A stretch of DNA of 42,706 nt. Source: Chloroflexus sp. MS-G (GTDB taxonomy: Bacteria; Chloroflexota; Chloroflexia; Chloroflexales; Chloroflexaceae). The notes under the pieces were generated by a model, which did no database searches, was not told the DNA's origin, and saw only the letters and a list, made by a program, of their open reading frames with translations. The stretch is taken from positions 1 to 42,706 of the forward strand of contig NZ_JPIM01000028.1 in assembly GCF_000735195.1 (NCBI RefSeq), read 5' to 3'. Below, piece after piece: positions 17,546 to 25,344 of this stretch (positions within the stretch are counted from its first letter, which is position 1; each line of letters begins with the position of its first letter). Both the position numbers and the translations under genes were made by a program.

Positions 17546-18559
17546 TTACCACGACAACGTAACAGGCTGTCCACGATTGACCATTGATTGCGTAGCAGCT
17601 TCAAGAATGCGGATAACGCGCAAACCGGCGTAACCATCAGATAGCGGACGCCGACCAGTTCGTACACAATCAACGAAATGCTCGGCTTCGATTCGTAATG
17701 CCTCGACATTGTCGAGCCGTGGCGCCCACATATCACCGGTTCGGTAGCCAACATGGCGCTGATATACCGCATCTTCACTCTCACTGACAATAATGCCTTT
17801 GTCGTAGACTTTAACCTTCTCGCTCATTTCAATATCATCATAAACGATCATCTTTTCCGAACCGCCGATCAGTGTCTGACGAATCTTGACCGGCGCCATC
17901 CAGTTCACATGAAAATGAGCTATCAGGTTATCGGGGAAATAACACGTCAAATATGCCATGTTTTCCGGTTTTCCTGGTACATGCGCCATCCCAGTCGCAG
18001 CGACTACGGTCGGGCTCGACTGGACCAGATAATCCATAATCGACAAATCATGCACCGCCAGATCCCAGAGCACATTCACATCATTCTGGAACAACCCGAG
18101 ATTGACGCGCACTGAATCGTAGTAGTAGAGGGTGCCGAGTGTACCGTTATCCACCAGTTCTTTAATCTTACGCACCGCACTAGTGTAGATGAACGTATGA
18201 TCAACCATCAGCGTTAATTGGCGTCGTTCAGCCTCTTCAACTAATCGCTCAGCCTGAGCGACGGTAGCGGTAAATGGTTTCTCAACCAGCACATGCTTAC
18301 CGGCCTGCAATGCCATCAGTGCCAACTCAAAATGTGACGAGACCGGTGTTGCTACGGCTACCGCATCTACCTTCGGATTGCGGAGCATCTCGCTGACATC
18401 AGCGTAGGTGTTTACCGACGGATACACCTGTTCGACCAGTGCCCGTCGTTCAGCGCGCTGATCACAGACAGCCACTACCCGTGCGCCAGTGACCTGAGCG
18501 AAATTACGGACAAGATTGGGGCCCCAATAGCCATATCCAATGACGCCAATTCCGACCAT
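17546..18559 (-). CDS. Gfo/Idh/MocA-family sugar dehydrogenase (WbpB/WlbA-like)
   Basis: 337 residues from the ATG at 18559, with AGGTG upstream; the frame runs open to 18829 but the extra 90 residues resemble no part of the family. Rossmann motif IGVIGYGYWGPNLVRNF, then the conserved HVLVEKPF with its catalytic-region lysine and the HDLSIMDYL motif. It is likely a 3-dehydrogenase of a UDP-sugar acid, producing the keto group for the adjacent aminotransferase. First gene of the large leftward sugar unit. Confidence 0.92.
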   Translation of the reverse strand: MVGIGVIGYGYWGPNLVRNFAQVTGARVVAVCDQRAERRALVEQVYPSVNTYADVSEMLRNPKVDAVAVATPVSSHFELALMALQAGKHVLVEKPFTATVAQAERLVEEAERRQLTLMVDHTFIYTSAVRKIKELVDNGTLGTLYYYDSVRVNLGLFQNDVNVLWDLAVHDLSIMDYLVQSSPTVVAATGMAHVPGKPENMAYLTCYFPDNLIAHFHVNWMAPVKIRQTLIGGSEKMIVYDDIEMSEKVKVYDKGIIVSESEDAVYQRHVGYRTGDMWAPRLDNVEALRIEAEHFVDCVRTGRRPLSDGYAGLRVIRILEAATQSMVNRGQPVTLSW

Positions 18560-19046
18560 GATGACACCTGCCTTTGTCAGAGATTGCAATGAGATTGAAA
18601 TGAACAGTGGTTCTGTCCTTACTTCTGTGATCATAAGTGAATGAACGCACCACTGTCTTACCACTGCCATCATACGTAGGAAAGATGATATGAACGTGAG
18701 AGAATTACAGGAGGGTATGAGAGGTTCTTTAATAAGTGAAGCAAAATGATGATCCTTTGCATCGACAATACGCATTACGGTTGAGACCAATGCTATGGGG
18801 TTGATATTGACCGCCATCGTTTGAGTCAAATCTCGTTAGACGTTGTGCAAACGTATTTCAAGACACTGTAAGCGACAATCAAATTGGGTGGGCAAAGACA
18901 CTTCGTTCACCCACCCGTCCGTCGAGCGATAGGAATATAAGGCTTCTCAACCTTACTCGCCTGATGAGATTTCACAGCGTGGCAATCAGAGCAGATATGA
19001 ATTCAGACACAATCCCTAGAATCTGCTATGCTCCGCGCTACCACGA
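18560..19046. other. Gene-free gap of 487 bp, presumed promoter region of glycan operon
   Basis: No protein-coding pattern is visible. The leftward promoter for the 18559-12435 unit should lie in the left half, but I see no strong -35/-10 pair. A stem-loop at 18886-18916 follows the end of the sbcD-like gene. Confidence 0.5.
18886..18916 (-). terminator. Stem-loop, weak terminator candidate for sbcD-like gene
   Basis: GGGTGGG (18886-18892) pairs with CCCACCC (18910-18916) across a 17-base loop. Read leftward it is followed by AATTTGATT, a weak U-rich tail. It sits about 130 bp beyond the stop of the 19047-20273 gene. Confidence 0.3.
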
Positions 19047-20273
19047 TTACTCGCGGTTATCAATAAGCTCATTTGCCGCTGCCAGTAACTGCTCAATCCG
19101 CTCTGGTGGTACCTGTTTGCTCTTAAGGTACAGCTCCAGCGCCCGTAACGGTGTCAGACCGTTGCTCAGTTCCTCGGCAACACCGGCAAAGCGCTGGCGG
19201 GCGGGTCGTTCGACATCGAACACAATTGTAGCGATGACCCCAGCCCGCGCAGCACGCAACCACTCACGTACCTGTTCTTCCTTCAGCAAAGCTGCCTGTT
19301 CCCGTGACAATCGAACCTGGACACGCACAACGGCGTCACGCAGATCGTGACGCTCGATGAATGTACGTAGTGCGTGCACCGGATCACTGCTCCGCCGCAG
19401 ATCATGCTCGATACTGACAAATGGACGGGCGGCCAGGGGTACGAATTGCCAGCGTGTCTGACCGCGTACCAGTTCAACCAGGACACATCCTTTTGGATCA
19501 TCACGCTCGCCAAAATCGACGCGCTCGATACTACCGGGATAGACCATTGGTGGCCGTTCACCAAGACACTGGTGGCGATGGATATGACCTAACGCCACGT
19601 AATCAACGCCAGGTTGAGCCAACACCGAACGGGGCAAGCTCAGGTCTTGCCCCAGGATCATGGCCCGCTCGGTACCGAGTTGGGCGCCTTCCACAGTACC
19701 GTGGAAGGCTAGAACGGTTGGAATATCAGGATCGAGCGCTTCAACGGAACGTTCAATAAACTGTTCGATTCGCCGTCGTAATTCGTATTCTACCGATGCA
19801 AATGATGCACCTGCCATCTCTTCACGGGTTAACAACATCTGACGGGTTACCCACGGTACAGCAATCAGTTGTATCTGCCCATGACGAGTATCAATCCGAT
19901 GCAGCCGCAGGCGATCGGCTACTGTTATCCCTTCTAACGCCAGCGTCGCAAAGATTTCGACCGAATGGGCACGCCCTTGCGCCGGTGAGATGTCGTGGTT
20001 TCCGGTCAAAATGACAACTGCGACACCTGCTTCGCGGAGACGACGAATGCGACTGGCAAACTCACGTTGTACCGTCGGATTGGGAGAACGATTTTTGTAT
20101 ACGTCACCAGCAATAAGACAGATATCGATCTGGTGATCTAGACCAATGGTGATCGCTTCATCAAGACGTTCAAGATAATCGAGCAGACGCGAATGTAGGC
20201 CACGCCGTGGGTCGATAGTACCGTAGTTCTCTATCCCAAGATGCAGATCGGCCAGATGCAGCATGCGGATCAT
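19047..20273 (-). CDS. sbcD: SbcD/Mre11-type exonuclease (metallophosphoesterase)
   Basis: 408 residues, the usual SbcD length. Metallophosphoesterase motifs appear in order: LHLADLHLG, AGDVYKN, LTGNHD, FHGTV and ALGHIHRH, supplying the two-metal ligands. It is the DNA double-strand-end and hairpin nuclease subunit that normally works with an SbcC/Rad50 ATPase, here not encoded within the window. The ATG has GAGG five bases upstream. The C-terminal capping region is present (HDLRDAVVRVQV onward). Confidence 0.9.
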   Translation of the reverse strand: MIRMLHLADLHLGIENYGTIDPRRGLHSRLLDYLERLDEAITIGLDHQIDICLIAGDVYKNRSPNPTVQREFASRIRRLREAGVAVVILTGNHDISPAQGRAHSVEIFATLALEGITVADRLRLHRIDTRHGQIQLIAVPWVTRQMLLTREEMAGASFASVEYELRRRIEQFIERSVEALDPDIPTVLAFHGTVEGAQLGTERAMILGQDLSLPRSVLAQPGVDYVALGHIHRHQCLGERPPMVYPGSIERVDFGERDDPKGCVLVELVRGQTRWQFVPLAARPFVSIEHDLRRSSDPVHALRTFIERHDLRDAVVRVQVRLSREQAALLKEEQVREWLRAARAGVIATIVFDVERPARQRFAGVAEELSNGLTPLRALELYLKSKQVPPERIEQLLAAANELIDNRE

Positions 20274-20364
20274 TGCGACCTCAGCAGGACATTGTAGAGC
20301 TTACGAGCGCAACGACGCGGTATCCCTTCCATCAACTTGTACCAACGTGTCACCAGGTGATTCT

Positions 20365-20400
20365 ACCCGCTCCTGGCGTGCTGGATCGCGAGGAGCGGGT
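20365..20400. repeat. Stem-loop with 10-bp perfect stem
   Basis: ACCCGCTCCT (20365-20374) pairs with AGGAGCGGGT (20391-20400), loop of 16 bases. Read rightward it is followed by TTCTTATC, resembling a terminator tail, although no rightward gene ends here. Confidence 0.55.
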
Positions 20401-20465
20401 TTCTTATCATCCATCAGAGCGTACTGATAATGTGCAACTAGTGTGTCATCCATCGCTTTCTACTT

Positions 20466-20500
20466 CCCTCTGTTGCTCCTGGTAGAGGAGCAACAGAGGG
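20466..20500. terminator. Strong 15-bp perfect stem, 5-base loop
   Basis: CCCTCTGTTGCTCCT (20466-20480) pairs perfectly with 20486-20500 around GGTAG. It lies about 170 bp after the last importer gene in its transcription direction, so it may end or stabilise that transcript. No T-run follows on either strand, so classic Rho-independent termination is uncertain. Confidence 0.45.
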
Positions 20501-20672
20501 CCAGGAAGAAGGCGAAAGGTATCAGCCACTCACTGCACATGCCTTCCAGACAACCAGCTCACCGATGGCACGTTGGCTTCACAACCGTTTCATATTTGCC
20601 TGGTATTACTTCCTTCTGCACACTATGCTGGTGCAGAGAAGGGTTGATCAGCTCAGCAAGGGGTTCATTTTA

Positions 20673-21665
20673 TCAAAACTGACCGGCAAAATGGCAGGCT
20701 ACCCAATGCCCTTTGCGTTTCTCTTCAAAGACCGGTTCCTGTTCCTTGCAGATAGACCGGGCAATCCAGCAACGTGGATGGAAACGACAGCCGCTTGGTG
20801 GATTAATAGGACTGGGAACATCACCCTGCAATACAATCCGTTCCCGTTTGGCAAACGGATTAGGATTGGGAATAGCCGAAATTAACGCTTTGGTATACGG
20901 GTGGAGTGGTTCCCGGAACAGCTCCTCACTGGTTGCCAGTTCGACCATCTTGCCCAGATACATCACACCGACCCGATCTGAGATGTGTTCCACCACTGCC
21001 AGGTTATGCGCAATGAAAAGATAGGTCAAACCAAACTCGCGTTGCAGCGAACGCAGGAGATTGAGCACCTGCGACTGAATCGACACATCGAGAGCAGAAA
21101 CCGGCTCATCACAAACAATCAGTTTCGGCTCCATGATCAAAGCGCGAGCAATCCCAATTCGTTGCCGTTGACCACCGGAAAATTCGTGGGGGAAGCGTGT
21201 CATGTGCGAGGCGCTCAAACCGACCTTTGCCAGCACCTCGCGCACCCGCTCACGCCGTTCGGCCGGCGTTCCGATCCCGTGGATCACTAACCCTTCGGCC
21301 ACACTTTCCCCGATGGTAATGCGGGGATCAAGTGAGGCATAAGGGTCTTGAAAGATAATTTGCATATCGCGCCGCAGGGCCTTCAAGGTGCGACCACTGG
21401 CCCGCATGACGTCCTGACCCTCAAACACAACTTCGCCAGCGGTTGCCCGTTCCAGACGGAGGATCGTGCGACCAGTCGTGGTCTTTCCACACCCACTCTC
21501 GCCGACCAGCCCTAACGTTTCACCTCGTTTAATGGTGAAACTGACATCATCAACTGCCCGTACCTCGGCAACGGTGCGGCGCAAAAAGCCACCTTTAATC
21601 GGGAAATACTTTTTGAGATTACGAACCTCAAGTAAGGTATCATCGGTCGATGGAATTGACGCCAT
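20673..21665 (-). CDS. Oligopeptide ABC importer ATPase (OppF/DppF type)
   Basis: 330 residues. Walker [13 protein letters not shown] signature [15 protein letters not shown], Walker B LIVCDEP and the switch His in [10 protein letters not shown]. The C-terminus has the oligopeptide-type extension [13 protein letters not shown] with clustered cysteines, shared with the partner ATPase. The ATG has GGAG seven bases upstream. It is the last gene of the leftward importer operon, separated from the first ATPase by an unusual 211-bp gap with an imperfect inverted repeat. It powers peptide uptake together with the 21877 ATPase. Confidence 0.95.
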   Translation of the reverse strand: MASIPSTDDTLLEVRNLKKYFPIKGGFLRRTVAEVRAVDDVSFTIKRGETLGLVGESGCGKTTTGRTILRLERATAGEVVFEGQDVMRASGRTLKALRRDMQIIFQDPYASLDPRITIGESVAEGLVIHGIGTPAERRERVREVLAKVGLSASHMTRFPHEFSGGQRQRIGIARALIMEPKLIVCDEPVSALDVSIQSQVLNLLRSLQREFGLTYLFIAHNLAVVEHISDRVGVMYLGKMVELATSEELFREPLHPYTKALISAIPNPNPFAKRERIVLQGDVPSPINPPSGCRFHPRCWIARSICKEQEPVFEEKRKGHWVACHFAGQF

Positions 21666-21689
21666 TCGTTCACTCCATGAACTTATCGT

Positions 21690-21814
21690 AAAAACAGCTT
21701 TGCAGGACGCGACAGATGTTTCTTTCCTACAGACGGGAACAGGCGGGGCGAGGGCATGCTACCCTGCCAGATCACCGTACAATCACGCTTGGAGAGCGTC
21801 TGCAAGCTATTTTG
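21690..21814. repeat. Imperfect inverted repeat spanning the ATPase-ATPase gap
   Basis: CAGCTTTGCAGGACGC near 21694-21710 is nearly complementary to GCGTCTGCAAGCT near 21797-21808, and the outer AAAA and TTTT extend the match. The roughly 125-bp segment could be a small inserted element or an intercistronic mRNA structure. Confidence 0.35.
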
Positions 21815-21876
21815 ATCATAACTTTCTACGTTCGGAACGGGCAAGAGCGCTACCGGGCAGTAACGTTGCACTCGCT

Positions 21877-22893
21877 TCATTCCTCATACAGCCAGCACCG
21901 CACTCGCCGCTGTGTTCCTAGCTCGATCATCGGTGGGGGCTGGTCACACTTCTCAAACCGCTTGCTACAACGCGAAGCGAAACGACACCCCTTCGGTGGA
22001 TTGATCAAACTGGGAACGGTACCGGGGATAACTTCCAATTCTTCGCGGGTATCGCCAAGTACCGGCATAGAATTGAGCAAACCGCGTGTATAGGGGTGCT
22101 TTGGATCGCTAAAGAGCGACCGGACATCGGCATATTCAACGACCTGACCGGCATACATCACGACCACACTATCAGCCATTTCGGCGATCACCCCCATATC
22201 ATGCGTGATCAACATAATGGCCGTGTCAATCTTTTCGCGCAACTCGCGCATCAGATCAAGAATCTGGGCCTGAATCGTCACATCCAGCGCAGTTGTCGGT
22301 TCATCGGCGATCAAAAGCTCTGGATTACACGCCAAAGCCATGGCAATCATCACCCGCTGACATTGGCCACCGGACAATTCATGGGGATACTGACGCATCC
22401 GACGCTGAGGATCGGGTAAACCGACCATTGAAAGGAGTTCAATACAGCGTTTCTGCGCCTCTTCACCCTTCAATCCCTGATGAATCTCCAGTGTCTCGAT
22501 AATTTGATCGCCAACCCGGAATACCGGATTCAGCGCAGTCGTTGGCTGTTGAAAAATCATCGCGATCCGATCACCGCGAATCTTGCGCATCGATTCAGAA
22601 TCGAGGGTAAGCAAATCGATCCCATCAAAAATGATCTTCCCCTCGACAATACGGCCAGGCGGGCTGACCAGGCGCATGATTGACAGCGAGGTTACGCTCT
22701 TACCCGACCCCGACTCACCGACAATCCCGAGCGTTTCACCACGGTGGAGGGTAAAATCGACCCCATCCACCGCCTGCACCACGCCTTCTTCAGTGAAAAA
22801 GTAGGTTTTTAACCCTTCTACACGCAGTAACTCAGCGCCACGACGGGCAACCGAACGTTCTGCACCGGTTACGACACGAGATACAGTTGCCAC
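21877..22893 (-). CDS. Oligopeptide ABC importer ATPase (OppD/DppD type)
   Basis: 338 residues starting at GTG 22893 with GGAG five bases upstream. Walker A GESGSGKSVT, signature LSGGQCQRVMIAMAL, Walker B LLIADEPTTALD and LITHDMGVIAE are present. The oligopeptide C-terminal region INPPKGCRFASRC carries the cysteine cluster typical of the pair. It forms the ATPase heterodimer with the 20673 protein. Starts 79 bp downstream of the second permease gene. Confidence 0.95.
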   Translation of the reverse strand: MATVSRVVTGAERSVARRGAELLRVEGLKTYFFTEEGVVQAVDGVDFTLHRGETLGIVGESGSGKSVTSLSIMRLVSPPGRIVEGKIIFDGIDLLTLDSESMRKIRGDRIAMIFQQPTTALNPVFRVGDQIIETLEIHQGLKGEEAQKRCIELLSMVGLPDPQRRMRQYPHELSGGQCQRVMIAMALACNPELLIADEPTTALDVTIQAQILDLMRELREKIDTAIMLITHDMGVIAEMADSVVVMYAGQVVEYADVRSLFSDPKHPYTRGLLNSMPVLGDTREELEVIPGTVPSLINPPKGCRFASRCSKRFEKCDQPPPMIELGTQRRVRCWLYEE

Positions 22894-22972
22894 AGTTACT
22901 CCGTATCTTTATATCTCAAGCGTTCATGCCCTCAGCGATCCTAGAGAGCAAAAGGAACTACGAGCCTCTTTT

Positions 22973-23965
22973 TCAGCCACGCTGACGCGGATCAAGCGCA
23001 TCACGCAAACCATCACCAATGTAGTTAATCGCGATTGAGGCAATCAGGATCGGCATTGCCGGGATAAGTGGCATCCACGGATGCTGGAACATATAGCTTT
23101 GAGCATAGCTGAGCATATTCCCCCAGGTTGGTGTTGGGTCCTGAATGCCGAAACCGAGGAAACTCAACGCCGATTCGGCAACCAGCGTACCATTAACGCC
23201 CAACGTGAAATCGACAATCATCGGCGGCAGGGCATTCGGGAAGACATGGCGGAACAGAATGCGCATATTACTAGCGCCCAACGCACGTGCCGACTCGATA
23301 TACACATTTTCGCGTACCGAGAGTACCATACCGCGCATCAAACGGGCCGTTCCCGTCCAACCAAAGAAGGCCAATACCAGGATCACCGCAAAAATAATGC
23401 GCGCCTCACGCTCTGAAACGGCAAAGATGAACGCCAGCAGTGAAGCCCCCCAGGACGGTAACGGTACAGCGTTGATGTTCTGTACCAGAATTGATGCCAG
23501 AATCAGCAGGAGGAGGAGCGTAGGTAAGGTTGCAACAATTTCGAGGGTCCGACTGATAATTGTATCAACCCATCCACCAAAATATCCTGCCAGCATGCCC
23601 AGCAAGATGCCAATGGTTGAAGAGATCAGAGTCGCGATAAACGCCGTACCGAGTGACACCCGCGAAGCGTACAGCAATCGCGTTGCGTAATCGCGGCCAA
23701 GGTGATCGGTACCTAACAGATGGAAACCGCCATCCGCATCAACCCCCAGTGGTGTCAGAAAGCGCCCAGTCAGGTTTGGTTGATCGCGTTCGTAAGGGGC
23801 GATAAGCGGCGTTGCCGCCGATAAGAGCAGCAATAGCGCCAATATGCCAATACAAAACATTGCCAGACGATGGCGTCGGAAACGACGAAAAACAATCGCC
23901 CATTGCCCTTCAGATCGCCGGGTCACGGCCTCTTCAAGCGGCACGGCAGTCGTGCTAGTGGCCAT
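22973..23965 (-). CDS. Oligopeptide ABC importer permease (OppC/DppC type)
   Basis: 330 residues. The ATG at 23965 has GAGGAG seven bases upstream. An N-terminal cytoplasmic stretch and TM1 (about 36-55) precede an external segment with GTDHLGRDYATRLLYASRVSLG, the usual OppC_N motif. Five further membrane segments form the BPD_transp_1 domain with the EAA loop (ESARALGASNMRILFRHVFPNALPP). Ends in GLRDALDPR as in the family. Second permease, 63 bp after the first. Confidence 0.95.
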   Translation of the reverse strand: MATSTTAVPLEEAVTRRSEGQWAIVFRRFRRHRLAMFCIGILALLLLLSAATPLIAPYERDQPNLTGRFLTPLGVDADGGFHLLGTDHLGRDYATRLLYASRVSLGTAFIATLISSTIGILLGMLAGYFGGWVDTIISRTLEIVATLPTLLLLLILASILVQNINAVPLPSWGASLLAFIFAVSEREARIIFAVILVLAFFGWTGTARLMRGMVLSVRENVYIESARALGASNMRILFRHVFPNALPPMIVDFTLGVNGTLVAESALSFLGFGIQDPTPTWGNMLSYAQSYMFQHPWMPLIPAMPILIASIAINYIGDGLRDALDPRQRG

Positions 23966-24028
23966 CAAAACTCTCCTCGTGAATTGATTGAAATACGACC
24001 AACACCTTTGTCGGTCAACTATACCAAT

Positions 24029-25222
24029 TTACGTTAGTCGGATACGCGGATCGACAACCGTGTACAGAATATCAACAATTAAAATCCCGATCAGCAATAA
24101 CACGATATTGATGATCAGCAATGCCATGACTACATTATAATCATTGCGACTAAGCGCATCGATGAACAAACGACCGATCCCCGGCCAATTGAACACGGTC
24201 TCGGTAATCAATGCACCACTGAAGAGCGAAACCAGAATGCCGGCCAGCAGCGTTACAAATGGGATTAACGAATTACGCAGGGCATGCTTGAGGATCACCA
24301 CTCGTTCGGCGACACCCTTAGCCCGTGCAGTACGCACATAATCAAGGCTCAGCACTTCAAGCATACTTCCGCGCACAAAACGGCTCCAACCCGCAATATT
24401 GATAAACGTTAGGACGCCGCACGGCATCAAGAAGCGCAGAAACCGGTCGAGGAACGATCCGGCCTGGACGGTTCCGATCCAGGGTATCGTGTAATCACGT
24501 ACCCCAACCGCATCGCCAGGTGGGAGATACGGCAGCCCGGCATTTTTAGCTAAAACCGAGAAGAGCAGAATAGCGAAGATACCGAAAACAAAGCTGGGTA
24601 GTGAAGCCCCAATAAAAGCAACCGTTGTCATCACATAATCGAAGCGCGAATACTGCCTGACTGCAGAATACACTCCGATTGGTATGGCGATCAAGATTGA
24701 CAGTAAAATAGAGGCACCCATCAAATAGAGCGTGTACGGTAAGCGGGTCATGATCAAATCAGTGACCGGACGCCCACGGAGCATCACTTGCGACATCCCA
24801 AAGTCACCGAAGACGATTCCCCGACTCACCTTTCGACCTTCGAGATCGGCCAGAGTCACCGGCACTTCACAACCCTCTTCGACCACCTCTACCCGACCAT
24901 CAGGATAACGTAGTCGCACCTGCCCTGGGATGGAACAACCCACTTGCCAATCGGCACCAATTCCACCGGGCAACGGCCCGGCTGGCCAGCCGATCAGCCA
25001 ACGGGTGAAACGAAATGGCAAATAGATATCTAATTCAAAACGCTCACGCACGCGGCGAATATCGTCTTCTGTAATTCGATTTTGACCGGTATTTTGCTGC
25101 TCAGCCAGCAATTGATCAATTGGCCCGCCTGGTACCAGGTATAACATGCCATACGAACAGATGGCTGCTACCAATGCAACAAGTAACATTTGTAAGAAAC
25201 GGCGGGCAAGGTAACCTGCCAT
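24029..25222 (-). CDS. Oligopeptide ABC importer permease (OppB/DppB type), long external loop
   Basis: 397 residues from the ATG at 25222, preceded by GAGGAG; a start at 25258 is weaker. TM1 (GYLARRFLQML onward) is followed by an external region much longer than usual, including CSIPGQVRLRYPDG and a second cysteine in EEGCEVP, before the core IVFGDFGMSQ. The EAA loop is YVRTARAKGVAERVVILKHALRN and the end VDILYTVVDPRIRL is canonical. The family is usually about 310-340 residues, so roughly 60-70 residues are extra. The two cysteines could form a disulfide outside the membrane (inference). Confidence 0.94.
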   Translation of the reverse strand: MAGYLARRFLQMLLVALVAAICSYGMLYLVPGGPIDQLLAEQQNTGQNRITEDDIRRVRERFELDIYLPFRFTRWLIGWPAGPLPGGIGADWQVGCSIPGQVRLRYPDGRVEVVEEGCEVPVTLADLEGRKVSRGIVFGDFGMSQVMLRGRPVTDLIMTRLPYTLYLMGASILLSILIAIPIGVYSAVRQYSRFDYVMTTVAFIGASLPSFVFGIFAILLFSVLAKNAGLPYLPPGDAVGVRDYTIPWIGTVQAGSFLDRFLRFLMPCGVLTFINIAGWSRFVRGSMLEVLSLDYVRTARAKGVAERVVILKHALRNSLIPFVTLLAGILVSLFSGALITETVFNWPGIGRLFIDALSRNDYNVVMALLIINIVLLLIGILIVDILYTVVDPRIRLT

Positions 25223-25344
25223 ACGAGTACTCCTCAGACGTGGATATAGACCTGCCACGTCTACCGACGTGGATTATCTTACAGATAGCATGGCGATGGG
25301 CAACGAAACTGCCCACCGCCATCCTGTTTCCGTTCAGATAACGA

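Larger units (their letters stand above)
20274..20672. other. Gap of 399 bp containing three stem-loops
   Basis: No coding pattern. The gap holds hairpins at 20365-20400 and 20466-20500, annotated separately, and a weaker one near 20611-20642 (CTTCTGCAC pairing with GTGCAGAGAAG with a bulge). It lies downstream of the leftward importer operon and upstream of the sbcD-like gene. Confidence 0.6.

Noticed and set aside
18560..18829. 90-residue N-terminal extension of the Gfo/Idh/MocA protein
   Set aside because: The family begins at VGIGVIGYGYWG; the ATG at 18559 has its own ribosome-binding site.
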